Shown: positions 44,021 through 53,190 of the stretch, one piece after another
Numbering within the stretch: the stretch's first letter is position 1
Layout of the letters: each line of letters opens with the position of its first letter
The notes under the pieces: model-generated
The model's database searches: none
Seen by the model: the letters and a program-made list of their open reading frames with translations, nothing else
Told to the model about the DNA's origin: nothing
Program-made: the position numbers and the translations under genes
Source: a bacterium
GTDB taxonomy: Bacteria; Bacteroidota; Bacteroidia; Chitinophagales; Saprospiraceae
Assembly: GCA_024742755.1 (NCBI GenBank)
Contig: JANSXW010000007.1
Coordinates: 1 to 64,000 of the forward strand
Direction of reading: 5' to 3'
Length of the DNA stretch: 64,000 nt

Positions 44021-44032
44021 TGATTTAAATCA
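44021..44032. promoter_or_regulatory. Palindrome between dabB and the LysR gene
   Basis: tgatttaaatca is a perfect 12-bp palindrome in the very AT-rich divergent region, 67 bp before dabB and 63 bp before lysR. LysR regulators usually bind an AT-rich dyad with a T-N11-A core in this position. Candidate operator only. Confidence 0.45.
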
Positions 44033-44094
44033 TTAGAAAAACTAATACATTTATCTTGGATAATTCCACCCTTAGCTAAATACAAAGCCTTGCC

Positions 44095-44994
44095 ATGGAT
44101 CACAAAATTTTATACCTCGACCTGCCGCTGATTCGAACATTTATTACTGTCATCGATCAGCAGGGGTATAGCCTGGCCGCCAACGAACTGGGGCGCACAC
44201 AGTCTGCGATCAGTCAGCAAATCAAAAAATTAGAGCAACTGGCGGGGCAGCAGCTCGTCCGGAAGCAGGGCCGGCAGCTCCAAATGACGGAAGCGGGCGA
44301 GATCGTCTACCGGCATGGCATGGAGATGCTACGGGTGGAACAACAGCTGAGAGAAAAGCTTTTTAGCGAAGAAATCGAAGGGCGGGTGCGCCTGGGCATA
44401 CCGGAAGACCTGGCCACCCACTACCTCCTGCCTATCCTGGCACGCTTCCGGGAACAATACCCGCGCATTCAGCTCTCTGTGGAGTGCGACCTGACGGAAA
44501 ACCTCTACAAAAACTTCAAGGCCAACGAGTATGAACTGGTGATCCTCAAGCACGAACAGCTCAATGTAGCTTATCCCGACCGCATCGTGAAGACCTGGTA
44601 CGACCCGCTCGTATGGGTGGGCAGAAGTGAGGAAGAGTGCAACGCCTGGCAGTTCTCAAAAAATGTGCCTGTGATCGTCTCCCCGGAGCCTTGTGTCTAC
44701 CGGCGGCAGGTGCTCCACCAACTGAATGCGGATCAGTTTTCGATTGACCTGGCCTACGTCAGCGAGAGCTACAACAGCAAGCTGCTGGCCATAAGGGCGG
44801 GGCTGGGGCTGGCGGCATTGCCACAAAGCCTGGTGCCGGAGGATTGTGTCATCGTGAAGACCGGGCTGCCTGAACTGTCGCCCACACAAATTTCCCTATT
44901 CCGGTCAGGCATACAGGCTAAGGTCGCCCAATACCTACGCGACCGCATCATCGAGAGCTTTGACCACCGGCTGGGGCTAAATCAATCCACATAA
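44095..44994 (+). CDS. LysR family transcriptional regulator, likely controls dabBA
   Basis: 299 residues. The winged HTH is at about 8-65 (RTFITVIDQQGYSLAANELGRTQSAISQQIKKLE) and the effector-binding domain follows at about 95-290 (VRLGIPEDLATHYLLPILARF). Divergence from dabBA suggests that it senses carbon status and acts like CbbR-type regulators. Its 3' end overlaps the convergent methyltransferase gene by 13 bp. Confidence 0.88.
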   Translation: MDHKILYLDLPLIRTFITVIDQQGYSLAANELGRTQSAISQQIKKLEQLAGQQLVRKQGRQLQMTEAGEIVYRHGMEMLRVEQQLREKLFSEEIEGRVRLGIPEDLATHYLLPILARFREQYPRIQLSVECDLTENLYKNFKANEYELVILKHEQLNVAYPDRIVKTWYDPLVWVGRSEEECNAWQFSKNVPVIVSPEPCVYRRQVLHQLNADQFSIDLAYVSESYNSKLLAIRAGLGLAALPQSLVPEDCVIVKTGLPELSPTQISLFRSGIQAKVAQYLRDRIIESFDHRLGLNQST

Positions 44995-46160
44995 AGCACG
45001 AGCCCTTTGAGGTACTCCCCTTCCGGATGGAAAATCCCCACCGGGTGGTCGGCAGGCTGCGAAAGCTGATGCACAACCCGGGCATTGCGCCCGGCCTCAT
45101 GGGCGGCAGCAACGATGGTATTGTTGAACAAGGCCCGGTCTACCACCTGTGAGCAAGAAAAGGTAAACAGCAATCCGCCCGGCTTGACTTTCTGCAGGGC
45201 CAGCGCATTCAGGCGTTTATAGCCCTGCACGGCATTATGGCGCTTTTTGATGTTCTTGGCGAAAGCCGGCGGGTCTACAATCACAATATCGTAGTCTGCG
45301 GGCGCTTCTTTCAGGAAAGCCATGACATCCTGAGTGTGGCTTTGGTGAAGCCCTGCCCCGAAGTTACCCAGTTCCACATTACGGTCGGTCAGCGCCATAG
45401 CGGTTTGAGAAACGTCTACGGATGCGACCTGCCGCGCACCAGCCTGCAATGCGTAGATGGAAAAGCCACCGGTGTAGCAGAAGGTGTTAAGCACTTTTTT
45501 GCCGGGCGCATACCGGGCAAGCAGTTGCCGGTTTTCCCGCTGATCGAGGAAGAAGCCGGTTTTTTGCCCGGTTTCCCAGTCAACCTGAAAGGTATGGCCG
45601 TACTCCAAAACCTCCGTGGGGGCACCTTCGCCCCAGACGTAGGCATTCTTAAGATGTTCGCTGTAGTTGCGGGGCAGGGTTTCGGCACTTTTATCGTAGA
45701 TGGCGTTGAGTTGAGGCCCCATCGCATGGCGCAAGGCGTTAACAATCTCCTCCATCGCCCGGTGCATGCCAATAGAGTGGCATTGCACCACTGCCGTACC
45801 TGCATAGTAGTCAATGATAAGCCCGGGCAGCCCGTCGCCCTCCGCATGAATGAGCCGGTAGGCGTTGAGGTCATCCCGCTGCGTAAGCCCGAGGGCAGCC
45901 CGGTAATCATAGGCATTTTGCAGGCGTTGATTCCAAAAGGCCTGATCGGGCGCAGTACCCCCAAAGACGATCATGCGCACCATGATGCTGCCGTGCTGGA
46001 AATGCCCGGCACCAAAGACTTCTCCATCTTCTCCAACCACCTGTACAAGGTCGCCATCCTGAACGCCTTCCGGTGTGCTTTTGATGGCCCCGCTAAAAAC
46101 CCAGGGGTGGCGGCGGCGCAGGGCAGCCGCTTTCTTTTTCCGAATTACAACTTGCTTCAT
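44982..46160 (-). CDS. 23S rRNA cytosine-5 methyltransferase, RlmI-like
   Basis: 392 residues. A PUA domain at the N-terminus (VVIRKKKAAALRRRHPWVF) binds RNA. The Rossmann methyltransferase domain shows VLNTFCYTGGFSIYALQAGA for SAM binding, VIVDPPAFAKNIKKRH, and FSCSQVVD with the probable catalytic Cys. RlmI methylates a single cytosine of 23S rRNA in E. coli; the target here is inferred. It lies 19 bp downstream of the BioD-like gene. Confidence 0.88.
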   Translation of the reverse strand: MKQVVIRKKKAAALRRRHPWVFSGAIKSTPEGVQDGDLVQVVGEDGEVFGAGHFQHGSIMVRMIVFGGTAPDQAFWNQRLQNAYDYRAALGLTQRDDLNAYRLIHAEGDGLPGLIIDYYAGTAVVQCHSIGMHRAMEEIVNALRHAMGPQLNAIYDKSAETLPRNYSEHLKNAYVWGEGAPTEVLEYGHTFQVDWETGQKTGFFLDQRENRQLLARYAPGKKVLNTFCYTGGFSIYALQAGARQVASVDVSQTAMALTDRNVELGNFGAGLHQSHTQDVMAFLKEAPADYDIVIVDPPAFAKNIKKRHNAVQGYKRLNALALQKVKPGGLLFTFSCSQVVDRALFNNTIVAAAHEAGRNARVVHQLSQPADHPVGIFHPEGEYLKGLVLYVD

Positions 46161-46179
46161 GCCGCAAAGGTAGGCAAGA

Positions 46180-47298
46180 TCAGCTCAATTTCTGCAGTTC
46201 CTCAATCATCAGGTCAAAATTCACGTGCTCGCGGATCAAAGTAATGGCCCGTTTAATTTTCCAGGGCGTACGGGTATTGATCTTTACCTCGATGCGGCTC
46301 ACCTTGACCACCGAGCCGTAGGTGTCGAGCTGTGTGGTAATGACTGGAATCTCATTTTTCATGAAGTAGGGGTGCTCCATTTCTTCGGGCTTATACCAGT
46401 TGGCCTGTTTGCCATCGCCGGTCACAATCACGCCAGACAAAGGCGTGCGCTTTAGGTTTTTCACCTTGGCAATTTGCTTGACCTTTTCGATGGCCTCATT
46501 CAGTCGCTTGTGGCTCACCACCAGGAGAATATTGCGGAAAGCACTGAATTCATTGAGGTCCACCAGGGAGCCTGCCATGATGTCCTCTACCCGGTTATTG
46601 AGGCGGTGCCCGTTGAAGACCACCCGCCCGCCAACGACTTCATTGACCGTTTCCATGATGGGGAAAAGCAGGGTTTTGTCAAAAGGGACGACCCCAAGGA
46701 GCGGGATGCCCATCCTTTCCAGCTTTTTGCCGACGAACTGCGTGACCTCATCGTGCTTTTCCGGGATGACCTTGTTGACGATCACCCCGAGCAGCGGGAG
46801 GTTTTGCTCCCGGAACAGCGCCATGCTCATAATCAGGCGGTCAATGGTACGCCCAATGCCCCCTTCCACCACCATGACCACGGCAGCATCGAGCATTTTG
46901 GCCACATCCGCGTTAGAAAGGTCTACTACGCCCCCCACGCCCGGGTGGCCGGTCCCTTCGTAAACCATGATATCAAAATCAGGCTCCAGTTTATTAGCAG
47001 CTGCGTGGATAGCCTCCGGGTAATTGAAATCTTCCGGGTTAGCGAGGTAAGCCTTGGTAGCGCCCCGGCCGAGAATGACCGGGCTATGGTACTCCGGCAT
47101 CAGCTCAAAGCCAATAACCTGGGAAAAGAGGACCGCATCTTTATCGGCTGTTTTCCCGTTGACCGTAAGGTGCTGCTGCCCGACCGGCTTGCAATAGCCG
47201 GTATTGTAGCCCATTTTTTGCAAATTAGCTACAATGCCCAGTGTAGACGTGGTCTTGCCAATATGCTGCCCGGTCGCAGCGACATAGATATTTTTCAT
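46180..47298 (-). CDS. BioD-like P-loop NTPase with DRTGG domain
   Basis: 372 residues. The N-terminal half is like dethiobiotin synthetase or cobyrinate synthase (AATGQHIGKTTSTLGIVANL as P-loop, MVYEGTGHPGVGGVVDLSNADVA). A DRTGG domain is at about 210-320 (VVGGRVVFNGHRLNNRVEDI). This pair forms the N-terminal part of large phosphotransacetylases, but the Pta catalytic domain is absent, so it is a stand-alone regulatory-type protein. Real substrate unknown. Confidence 0.8.
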   Translation of the reverse strand: MKNIYVAATGQHIGKTTSTLGIVANLQKMGYNTGYCKPVGQQHLTVNGKTADKDAVLFSQVIGFELMPEYHSPVILGRGATKAYLANPEDFNYPEAIHAAANKLEPDFDIMVYEGTGHPGVGGVVDLSNADVAKMLDAAVVMVVEGGIGRTIDRLIMSMALFREQNLPLLGVIVNKVIPEKHDEVTQFVGKKLERMGIPLLGVVPFDKTLLFPIMETVNEVVGGRVVFNGHRLNNRVEDIMAGSLVDLNEFSAFRNILLVVSHKRLNEAIEKVKQIAKVKNLKRTPLSGVIVTGDGKQANWYKPEEMEHPYFMKNEIPVITTQLDTYGSVVKVSRIEVKINTRTPWKIKRAITLIREHVNFDLMIEELQKLS

Positions 47299-47420
47299 AT
47301 GCGCTCTGTTTGAGAGCGGTTAAGGTAGGGATTTTTTCTCATCTGAGGAGGGGATTTGCACCACTGCGCAGCGGCAAAGGGCCCGTTCTTAAGCTCACAT
47401 CCCATAGCTTGCCCTCCTTC

Positions 47421-48935
47421 CTACCTTTTCAGCGCTGCCCGGTTGATCTTGCCGGTATCGTTTTTGGGCAACTCGTCCAGGAATACGATATCCCGTGGCA
47501 CTTTGAATTTGGCCAGATGCGCTTTGCAATGGGCACGAAGGGTTTCCGCATCCCCGGTTTGGCCTGAAGCATGCAGCACAACGAAAGCCCGGCCGGACTC
47601 CCCCCATTTCTCATCCGGCACACCGATCACAGCGGCTTCGGCCACTGCGGGGTGGGCCTGCAGGACGCGCTCCACTTCTGCCGGATAGACGTTCTCGCCC
47701 CCGGAGATGTACATGTTCTTGATGCGGTCTACCACAAAGAAGTAATGCCCCTCGTCCGCCCTTACCATATCACCGGTGTGGAACCAGCCATCGGTAATTG
47801 ATTTTTGCGTGGCGGCTTCATTTTGCCAGTATCCCGGTGTGACCATAGGTCCTTTTAGCCAAAGCTCGCCAGCCATACCGGGCTCAACATCCTGCCCTTG
47901 CGCATCCACAATGCGGGTTTGCACGTAAAAGTTAGGCCGCCCGATCGAGCCTTTCTTCCGGATGGCATCGGACTGATGCAGGGAAAATAAATTAGGGCCG
48001 ACTTCTGTCAAACCGTACCCCTGACGCACCGGCACGCCTTTTTCATCCCATTTTTCAATGAGCGGGATCGGCATGGGCTCTCCGCCGACAATCAGGTAGT
48101 AAAGGCCGGGGAATTGCGCGGCTTCAAAGCCCGGTGCATCTGCCATCATTTTCAGAATGGTGGGAACGCCCATAAAAAGGGTTGCCCGTTCCTCCTGCAA
48201 AAGCTGCAGCGCCTGCTCCGGGTCAAATTTGCGCAAGAGCACCGTGTAGGCGCCATGGTGCAGGAAGGGCGTAGTCAGTACATTCCACCCGCCTGTGTGG
48301 AAGGGCGGCATGACGTTGACGGTACGGCTTTCCGTATTGACAATGAGGCTCATGGCCGTATTGACGCTGTTCCAGAATAGCATCTTGTGGCTGTAAATAG
48401 CGCCTTTGGGGAAACCGGTGGTGCCCGAAGTATACAGGATGAAGGCAGGGTGGTCCTCCCCTACCGGTTGCAGTGGGAAAGCAGGGTGCATTTTGTCTTT
48501 CTGAGCTTCACAGAAGGCCTGCAGAGTTGCCCAGGGCAGGTAGTGTGGTCCCTTTGCCAGGGCTGCACCAGCCTTTAAAGTGGCTTCAAATTTTTCTTCG
48601 CAGATCACCAGCTTGGGCGCCGCATCCTTCAGCAGGTAATCAAGCTCTGCCGATGCCAACCGGTAATTCAGCGGGACCAGCACAAAGCCCATGCGCTGCA
48701 TCGCGGCAAACAGGGCTATGTATTCCAGGTTGTTTTCTGCCAACAGTGCGATGCGGTCGCCGGTCTGCACACCATATTGCTGCTGCAAATGGGCACAGAG
48801 GGCATCGCTGAGCCGGCCGAGCTGCCCGTAGGTCAGCGTACGCCCTGTTTCTGCTTCCTTTACGGCCACCTTCTCCGGGCTGTAGAGTGCCCACCGGGCA
48901 GTCCAGTCTTGTTGGGGTATCGTTTGTGATTGCAT
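47421..48935 (-). CDS. Acyl-CoA synthetase (AMP-binding, fatty acid CoA ligase type)
   Basis: 504 residues of the adenylate-forming superfamily. FILYTSGTTGFPKGAIYSH is the phosphate-binding motif A3, GYGLTEVGP is A5, TGDMVRADEGHYFFVVDR is A7-A8, and PKNDTGKINRAAL holds the catalytic Lys. It converts a carboxylic acid to its CoA thioester via an acyl-adenylate; close relatives take medium or long fatty acids. It shares direction with the KAS III-like gene upstream, but 233 bp of repeat-rich DNA separates them. Confidence 0.9.
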   Translation of the reverse strand: MQSQTIPQQDWTARWALYSPEKVAVKEAETGRTLTYGQLGRLSDALCAHLQQQYGVQTGDRIALLAENNLEYIALFAAMQRMGFVLVPLNYRLASAELDYLLKDAAPKLVICEEKFEATLKAGAALAKGPHYLPWATLQAFCEAQKDKMHPAFPLQPVGEDHPAFILYTSGTTGFPKGAIYSHKMLFWNSVNTAMSLIVNTESRTVNVMPPFHTGGWNVLTTPFLHHGAYTVLLRKFDPEQALQLLQEERATLFMGVPTILKMMADAPGFEAAQFPGLYYLIVGGEPMPIPLIEKWDEKGVPVRQGYGLTEVGPNLFSLHQSDAIRKKGSIGRPNFYVQTRIVDAQGQDVEPGMAGELWLKGPMVTPGYWQNEAATQKSITDGWFHTGDMVRADEGHYFFVVDRIKNMYISGGENVYPAEVERVLQAHPAVAEAAVIGVPDEKWGESGRAFVVLHASGQTGDAETLRAHCKAHLAKFKVPRDIVFLDELPKNDTGKINRAALKR

Positions 48936-48989
48936 GGTGGTTAGGGTTTTGTACTATACGAAACGCTATTTTATACCGGCAAAATACTT

Positions 48990-49163
48990 CTTTGCCAGGT
49001 CTTCGTGCAAAGGAAGGCAAAGGGTGCACGCAAAGAGCGCAAAGGAAGGACGGACTGAATGTCTGCTGCAGAGGGAATGCAGAGCAGTGCCAGACTCCAG
49101 ATTTTACCCCTTCGCGGTCTTTGCGCCCCCTTTGTATAAACCACTCTCCGCGCTCTTTGCGTG
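48990..49163. repeat. Intergenic repeat rich in CTTTGCG units, with 14-bp inverted repeat
   Basis: Several forms of ctttgcg or its complement cgcaaag occur in the gap between fabH-like and acyl-CoA ligase genes. The largest match is cacgcaaagagcgc at 49027-49040 with its exact complement at 49150-49163. The 108 bp between the arms are not coding. Similar intergenic repeats are scattered in many Bacteroidota genomes; the function is unknown. Confidence 0.65.
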
Positions 49164-49168
49164 AACCC

Positions 49169-50173
49169 CTATTCCAGCTCCTCGCCAAGGCGCACCGCAG
49201 CACTGGCAAATGCCAGCCCGCCGCCCGAGCCAATGAAGTAGGCCAGTTGCCCGGCTTTGAGCTTGCCTTCCTCATAAGCCTGATTAAAGGCCATCGGAAT
49301 GCAGGCCGAGCCGGTGTAGCCATAATAATGCATCACGGTGTGCGCCTTCTCCCGGGGCTGCCCCAGGCGCTCCAGTGTCTCCCAAATGCTGTGGATGTTG
49401 ATCTGGGTGATAAAGAAATGGTCGATCTCTTCATTGCTGACGCCAATACGGTGGCTCAGCCCATTGGCCATTTTCGACCAGATTTCCGGGTTGAGCTCCT
49501 TCGGGAATTTGCGGACAAATTGCAATTGGTGCCCATGCTGATCGATCAGCTCATGCGTCACCGGCTGCTTAGCCGCACCACCGTAGATACCCATCCACTC
49601 ATTGTACTGGCCTTCGGTGATCAGCTCTGTTGCCAGCACGCCTTTTGAGGTGTCCTCACCGGCTTTCAGCACCACGGCCCCTGCCCCATCGGCAAAGAGG
49701 GTGACGGTTTTTTTATCTGCTTTGTTAAGGTATTTGCTCATGGCGTAGGCTCCGATCACGAGCACATGATTGTACTGCTCATCGGAACGGATGTATTTGG
49801 AACCTATGTCCATGGCCGTCACGAAGCCCGCACAGGCCGTATTGATGTCGAAGGTCCCGGCATTTTTCGCCCCCAGGCGGTCCTGCACCACAGAAGAGGT
49901 AGAAGGCGAGATAAACTCTGGTGTATCCGTGGAAATGATGATCAGGTCGAGGTCTTCCGGCTGCAGCCCGGCACGTTCCAGCGCCTGAAGGGCAGCCCGC
50001 TCACTGAGGTCGGCCGTGCTTTCTTCATCGGTGCACCAACGGCGCTCGTAGATGGCGACATTCTCCCGGAGCCAGGTATCCACGTCTTCTCCTAAAGTCT
50101 CATTGAAATAACTATTCGGTATGACCTGCTCCGGTGCATAGGCTCCCACAGAGCAGATGTAAGCATTGCGCAT
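49169..50173 (-). CDS. KAS III (FabH)-like ketoacyl synthase with altered active site
   Basis: 334 residues of the thiolase superfamily. DINTACAGFVTAMD carries the nucleophile Cys114. In E. coli FabH the next residues are His of HQANLR and Asn of HGNTSAAS; here they read TQINIH and YGYTGSAC, so His is Thr and Asn is Tyr. GSGGGLAFASAAVRL is the normal C-terminus. Loss of the decarboxylation pair suggests a reaction other than malonyl condensation, for example acyl transfer or head-to-head coupling, or use of other residues. The ATG at 50173 is preferred; the frame start at 50260 lies in a terminator. Confidence 0.82.
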   Translation of the reverse strand: MRNAYICSVGAYAPEQVIPNSYFNETLGEDVDTWLRENVAIYERRWCTDEESTADLSERAALQALERAGLQPEDLDLIIISTDTPEFISPSTSSVVQDRLGAKNAGTFDINTACAGFVTAMDIGSKYIRSDEQYNHVLVIGAYAMSKYLNKADKKTVTLFADGAGAVVLKAGEDTSKGVLATELITEGQYNEWMGIYGGAAKQPVTHELIDQHGHQLQFVRKFPKELNPEIWSKMANGLSHRIGVSNEEIDHFFITQINIHSIWETLERLGQPREKAHTVMHYYGYTGSACIPMAFNQAYEEGKLKAGQLAYFIGSGGGLAFASAAVRLGEELE

Positions 50174-50255
50174 GCGCTGAATTGGTTTTGATTTCGAATA
50201 AAAGGCTAATGTAGTATTTGCCGCCCGTTTTTTCCATTGGAGGCAGAAAAGAAAG

Positions 50256-50296
50256 GGCATGCCCGTAAAGTCAAGGCCTTTTTTACGAGCATGCCC
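50256..50296 (-). terminator. Terminator after the TonB-dependent receptor gene
   Basis: Arms 50256-50270 and 50282-50296 pair over 15 bp with one mismatch or wobble. On the minus strand the stem is followed by tttctttt. It separates the receptor gene from the KAS III-like gene. Confidence 0.75.
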
Positions 50297-50320
50297 CTGT
50301 GGTATTTCCTTTCAACTCAA

Positions 50321-52822
50321 TTAGAGGTTGATCCGGAACTCAAGCGTGTAAATACCGCGGGTTGGCGCTGCTGCCGTGAATTCCCGCAGCTCCTGATTGA
50401 AAAGGTTTACAGCTGATAAATTCACCTGATAGCGGTCGTTGAAGCGGTAACCCAGGTTTAAGTCAAAGGTTACAAATCCGCCCAGCGGACCGTAGTTGTA
50501 GGTGTCGGCGCTGCGGGCATCTTCAATAATGGGGCGGCCACGATAGGTAAGGTCCGGATAAGACCTGGATGCAATCTGGAAACTGGAGAAGTAGTCAAAC
50601 TCTTCCACCCAACGGGCATAAAGGCCGGCAGAGAATTTTTCATCGGAATAATCCAGCCCGATGCCGCCTTTGTTCGTCGGTGCATTTACCAGGATATCCA
50701 GGAAGTTAACCACGCCATCACCGTTAAAATCATTCTCCGCATTGTCCTCGTCTACGCTCCAGTCAAAATAGGAGTAGTTGGCGGTCATGCTGAATTCAGG
50801 CGTGAAGTAGTAGGTAGCCGAAAGGTCAGCGCCATAGGTATTGACCAGGCCAAAGTTGATGTACGTTGCCACCAATCCGCCAAATGCCCCAAAACCGGAT
50901 TGCACATCCTCAATAGGCTGATCGCCACGCTGAGTAGTTACCCCCACTACCGTGACCGGGCTCAGGAAGTCCTCAGAAATATTGTAGTAAGCATTCGCAT
51001 CGATAAACAGCTTATTGGGGATCACCTGTCCCCGGTAGCCCAGTTCGATCGTTTGCAGGCGCTCTACGGTTTGCTTAGGTACCATCGTGCCATCTGCCAG
51101 GGTAAAACCATCTGCGTTGCCCAAAATCAGGCCGTTGAAGAGGTCACCAAACATATTGAGAATGGTGGGAGCGGCAATGCCCTGCCCGTAAGTCAGGCGC
51201 CAGCTGCCATAATCGCCGATTTTCAGCAGGCCAAATTTCGGTACGAAGTTCGCCTCGTACACATCGTGGTAATCGTAGCGGGCAGCACCAATCGCTTTGA
51301 ACCCGCCACCGAAGTTGTAGGTCAGGTGCGCATAAGCACCATACTGATTGACGACGATATTATCGCCATCCCAAAACGGATTGAACTCATTCTCAATGAG
51401 GTAGGTGCCGTTGGAGTTGGCGCGGTCCTGCTGCCACTGCGCACCGGCAATCAGCTCCAGCCCGCCAAAATTTTCGTTGTACTGAATCTCCGCATTGGAG
51501 CGGCTTGAGGCATCCTGAAAGAGCGCCCCCGTTTCGTAGGAGTAGTCTCCCCGGGCCTCTTCGTCACTCAGGCCTGCCAAGTCAATGCCATTATAGTAGC
51601 GCTTGGTACGGTCATCAATAGAATACGTATTGTCGGTGCTGCTGCCGGTGTAGTAAAACTGGGCGAAGAAGTTTTTATAATTCACCCGGGCTTGCGCAAA
51701 GTAGACCTGCCAGTCGATGATCTGATTCCGGCCAACGTTGGTTGGGGAAAGGTAATTGCTGTTGCTGTAGCCGGTGTTGAAAATGAATTCCAGATCGTTG
51801 GTGGGCGTGTAGTACAATGCGCCTTCCAGTTTGGTGAAGTCAATGCCCCGGTCAAGCTCCAGTTCTTCATAGCCTTCCGCAATGCCATCGGGGCCTTCGT
51901 ACTCCGGTGTGCCGCGCAGGTTGCCTTTGGCATCAAGCCGGTCGATGAAAACGGAGTCCGCCCATTCAAATTCGGTAGCGGCTGAGTACTCGCCAAGGAT
52001 TTTGTAGGCGAATTTGTCATTCACTTTGTTGGCGTGCCGCAGGCGCACCGAGTACAGTGGGTCGCCATCGCCACTGACGCCTCCGTTCAGCGTGATAGTC
52101 GTGCCCTCGGAGGTACGTGGGTCCTTTGTTACAATATTGAGCAATCCATTATGGGCGTTGGGGCCATACATGGTTGCATTCGGGCCAAGCACGACTTCCA
52201 CCCGCTCTATGTCCTCCTTGATGGTGGTATTCAGCGGGCCAAAAGGCAGGCCAGTCGCGATAAGCGTGGAGTACCGCCCGTCCGTCACCTGCAGGTTCTT
52301 GGCATTGAAGTTGGAGTTGAAGCCCCGGATGTTGAATGCCGGTGTGGCAATACCTGCCCGGAAGTAGTCCACCCCTTTCTGTCGGGCAATCAGTTCCGCA
52401 GGGTTACCTGCGTACTCCTGAATTTGCCGGGCGAAGATGGTTTCGATAGTGGCCGGGCTCTCGACCAGCTTTTCCGGGCGCTTGGAACCCGACACCACCA
52501 CTTCGCTACCGATGATCCCACCGGCAGTCATGGCAAAATCCTGCTCCGCCTGCCCGCCTTCCTCTACACGCACTGTGGCTTTAGAAGGCTGATAACTCAC
52601 GTAGGATACCACAATAGTGTAGGTTCCCGGCTTGACGTTGACAAGGTAGCGCCCATCTTCGTCCGTGGACGTCCCAACAGAGGACCCTTCAATCAGGATA
52701 TTGGCGCCGATTAGCGGCTCATTGGTAAGGTCATCGGTGACAACACCGAAAATTTGCCCGGTTTGCGCCCATGCCGACAGGCACAGAGAAACCAGGACTG
52801 CGAGGGTAAACAGTCGTTTCAT
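50321..52822 (-). CDS. TonB-dependent outer membrane receptor with carboxypeptidase-like domain
   Basis: 833 residues. Signal peptide to about 20 (CLSAWAQ), carboxypeptidase regulatory-like domain about 22-100 (GQIFGVVTDDLTNEPLIGANI), TonB-box region GSEVVVSGSKRPEKLVESPATIETI, plug (about 130-240) and a 22-strand barrel ending RGIYTLEFRINL. It is not a SusC: no SusD follows and the length is that of siderophore or cofactor receptors. Ligand unknown. The ATG at 52822 gives the better signal peptide than 52828. It is monocistronic. Confidence 0.92.
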   Translation of the reverse strand: MKRLFTLAVLVSLCLSAWAQTGQIFGVVTDDLTNEPLIGANILIEGSSVGTSTDEDGRYLVNVKPGTYTIVVSYVSYQPSKATVRVEEGGQAEQDFAMTAGGIIGSEVVVSGSKRPEKLVESPATIETIFARQIQEYAGNPAELIARQKGVDYFRAGIATPAFNIRGFNSNFNAKNLQVTDGRYSTLIATGLPFGPLNTTIKEDIERVEVVLGPNATMYGPNAHNGLLNIVTKDPRTSEGTTITLNGGVSGDGDPLYSVRLRHANKVNDKFAYKILGEYSAATEFEWADSVFIDRLDAKGNLRGTPEYEGPDGIAEGYEELELDRGIDFTKLEGALYYTPTNDLEFIFNTGYSNSNYLSPTNVGRNQIIDWQVYFAQARVNYKNFFAQFYYTGSSTDNTYSIDDRTKRYYNGIDLAGLSDEEARGDYSYETGALFQDASSRSNAEIQYNENFGGLELIAGAQWQQDRANSNGTYLIENEFNPFWDGDNIVVNQYGAYAHLTYNFGGGFKAIGAARYDYHDVYEANFVPKFGLLKIGDYGSWRLTYGQGIAAPTILNMFGDLFNGLILGNADGFTLADGTMVPKQTVERLQTIELGYRGQVIPNKLFIDANAYYNISEDFLSPVTVVGVTTQRGDQPIEDVQSGFGAFGGLVATYINFGLVNTYGADLSATYYFTPEFSMTANYSYFDWSVDEDNAENDFNGDGVVNFLDILVNAPTNKGGIGLDYSDEKFSAGLYARWVEEFDYFSSFQIASRSYPDLTYRGRPIIEDARSADTYNYGPLGGFVTFDLNLGYRFNDRYQVNLSAVNLFNQELREFTAAAPTRGIYTLEFRINL

Positions 52823-53190
52823 AAACATGGTCTTTTCTCTTTCGGTTAGAACAATCAGGCAATAGCTACGCCATAGCTAAAATTTTAGGCTATCTAACGA
52901 AACCAATGCCAATTAAAATTCGGATGGTCAAAATTAGGAATCGGGGCTTCCATACCAAGAGCCGTTGATATTCATCAGGGCTTGACTTAAAACTTAATTT
53001 TCCGGAAAACCAGGCTAAACCGCTCTTTTATAAGGCTTATTACTCTCCAAATTGGTGCCCTGACTTGCGCTGTTTTTTTATGGCACTCCTATGACAAAAA
53101 AGGTGACATTCGTCATCCCACTTTAGAACCAGCTTATTTTAAATTTGTCTAAATAAACCTAACGATTCATTCTATCAACAAGCAAAAGCC
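52823..53190. other. Intergenic region with divergent promoters
   Basis: About 370 bp between the receptor gene and the 49-aa gene. A small dyad (tagctaaaattttaggcta) lies near 52874-52892, and taaatttg at 53140-53147 fits the -7 consensus TAnnTTTG ahead of the small gene, but without a good -33 element. Nothing else stands out. Confidence 0.45.

Noticed and set aside
45237..46244. Long open frame antisense to the RlmI-like methyltransferase gene
   Set aside because: The minus strand carries PUA and SAM motifs in order. The antisense translation shows no recognisable feature.
46474..47313. Open frame of about 279 codons antisense to the BioD-like gene
   Set aside because: His/Asp-rich translation typical of antisense to GC-rich coding DNA; the real gene is on the other strand.
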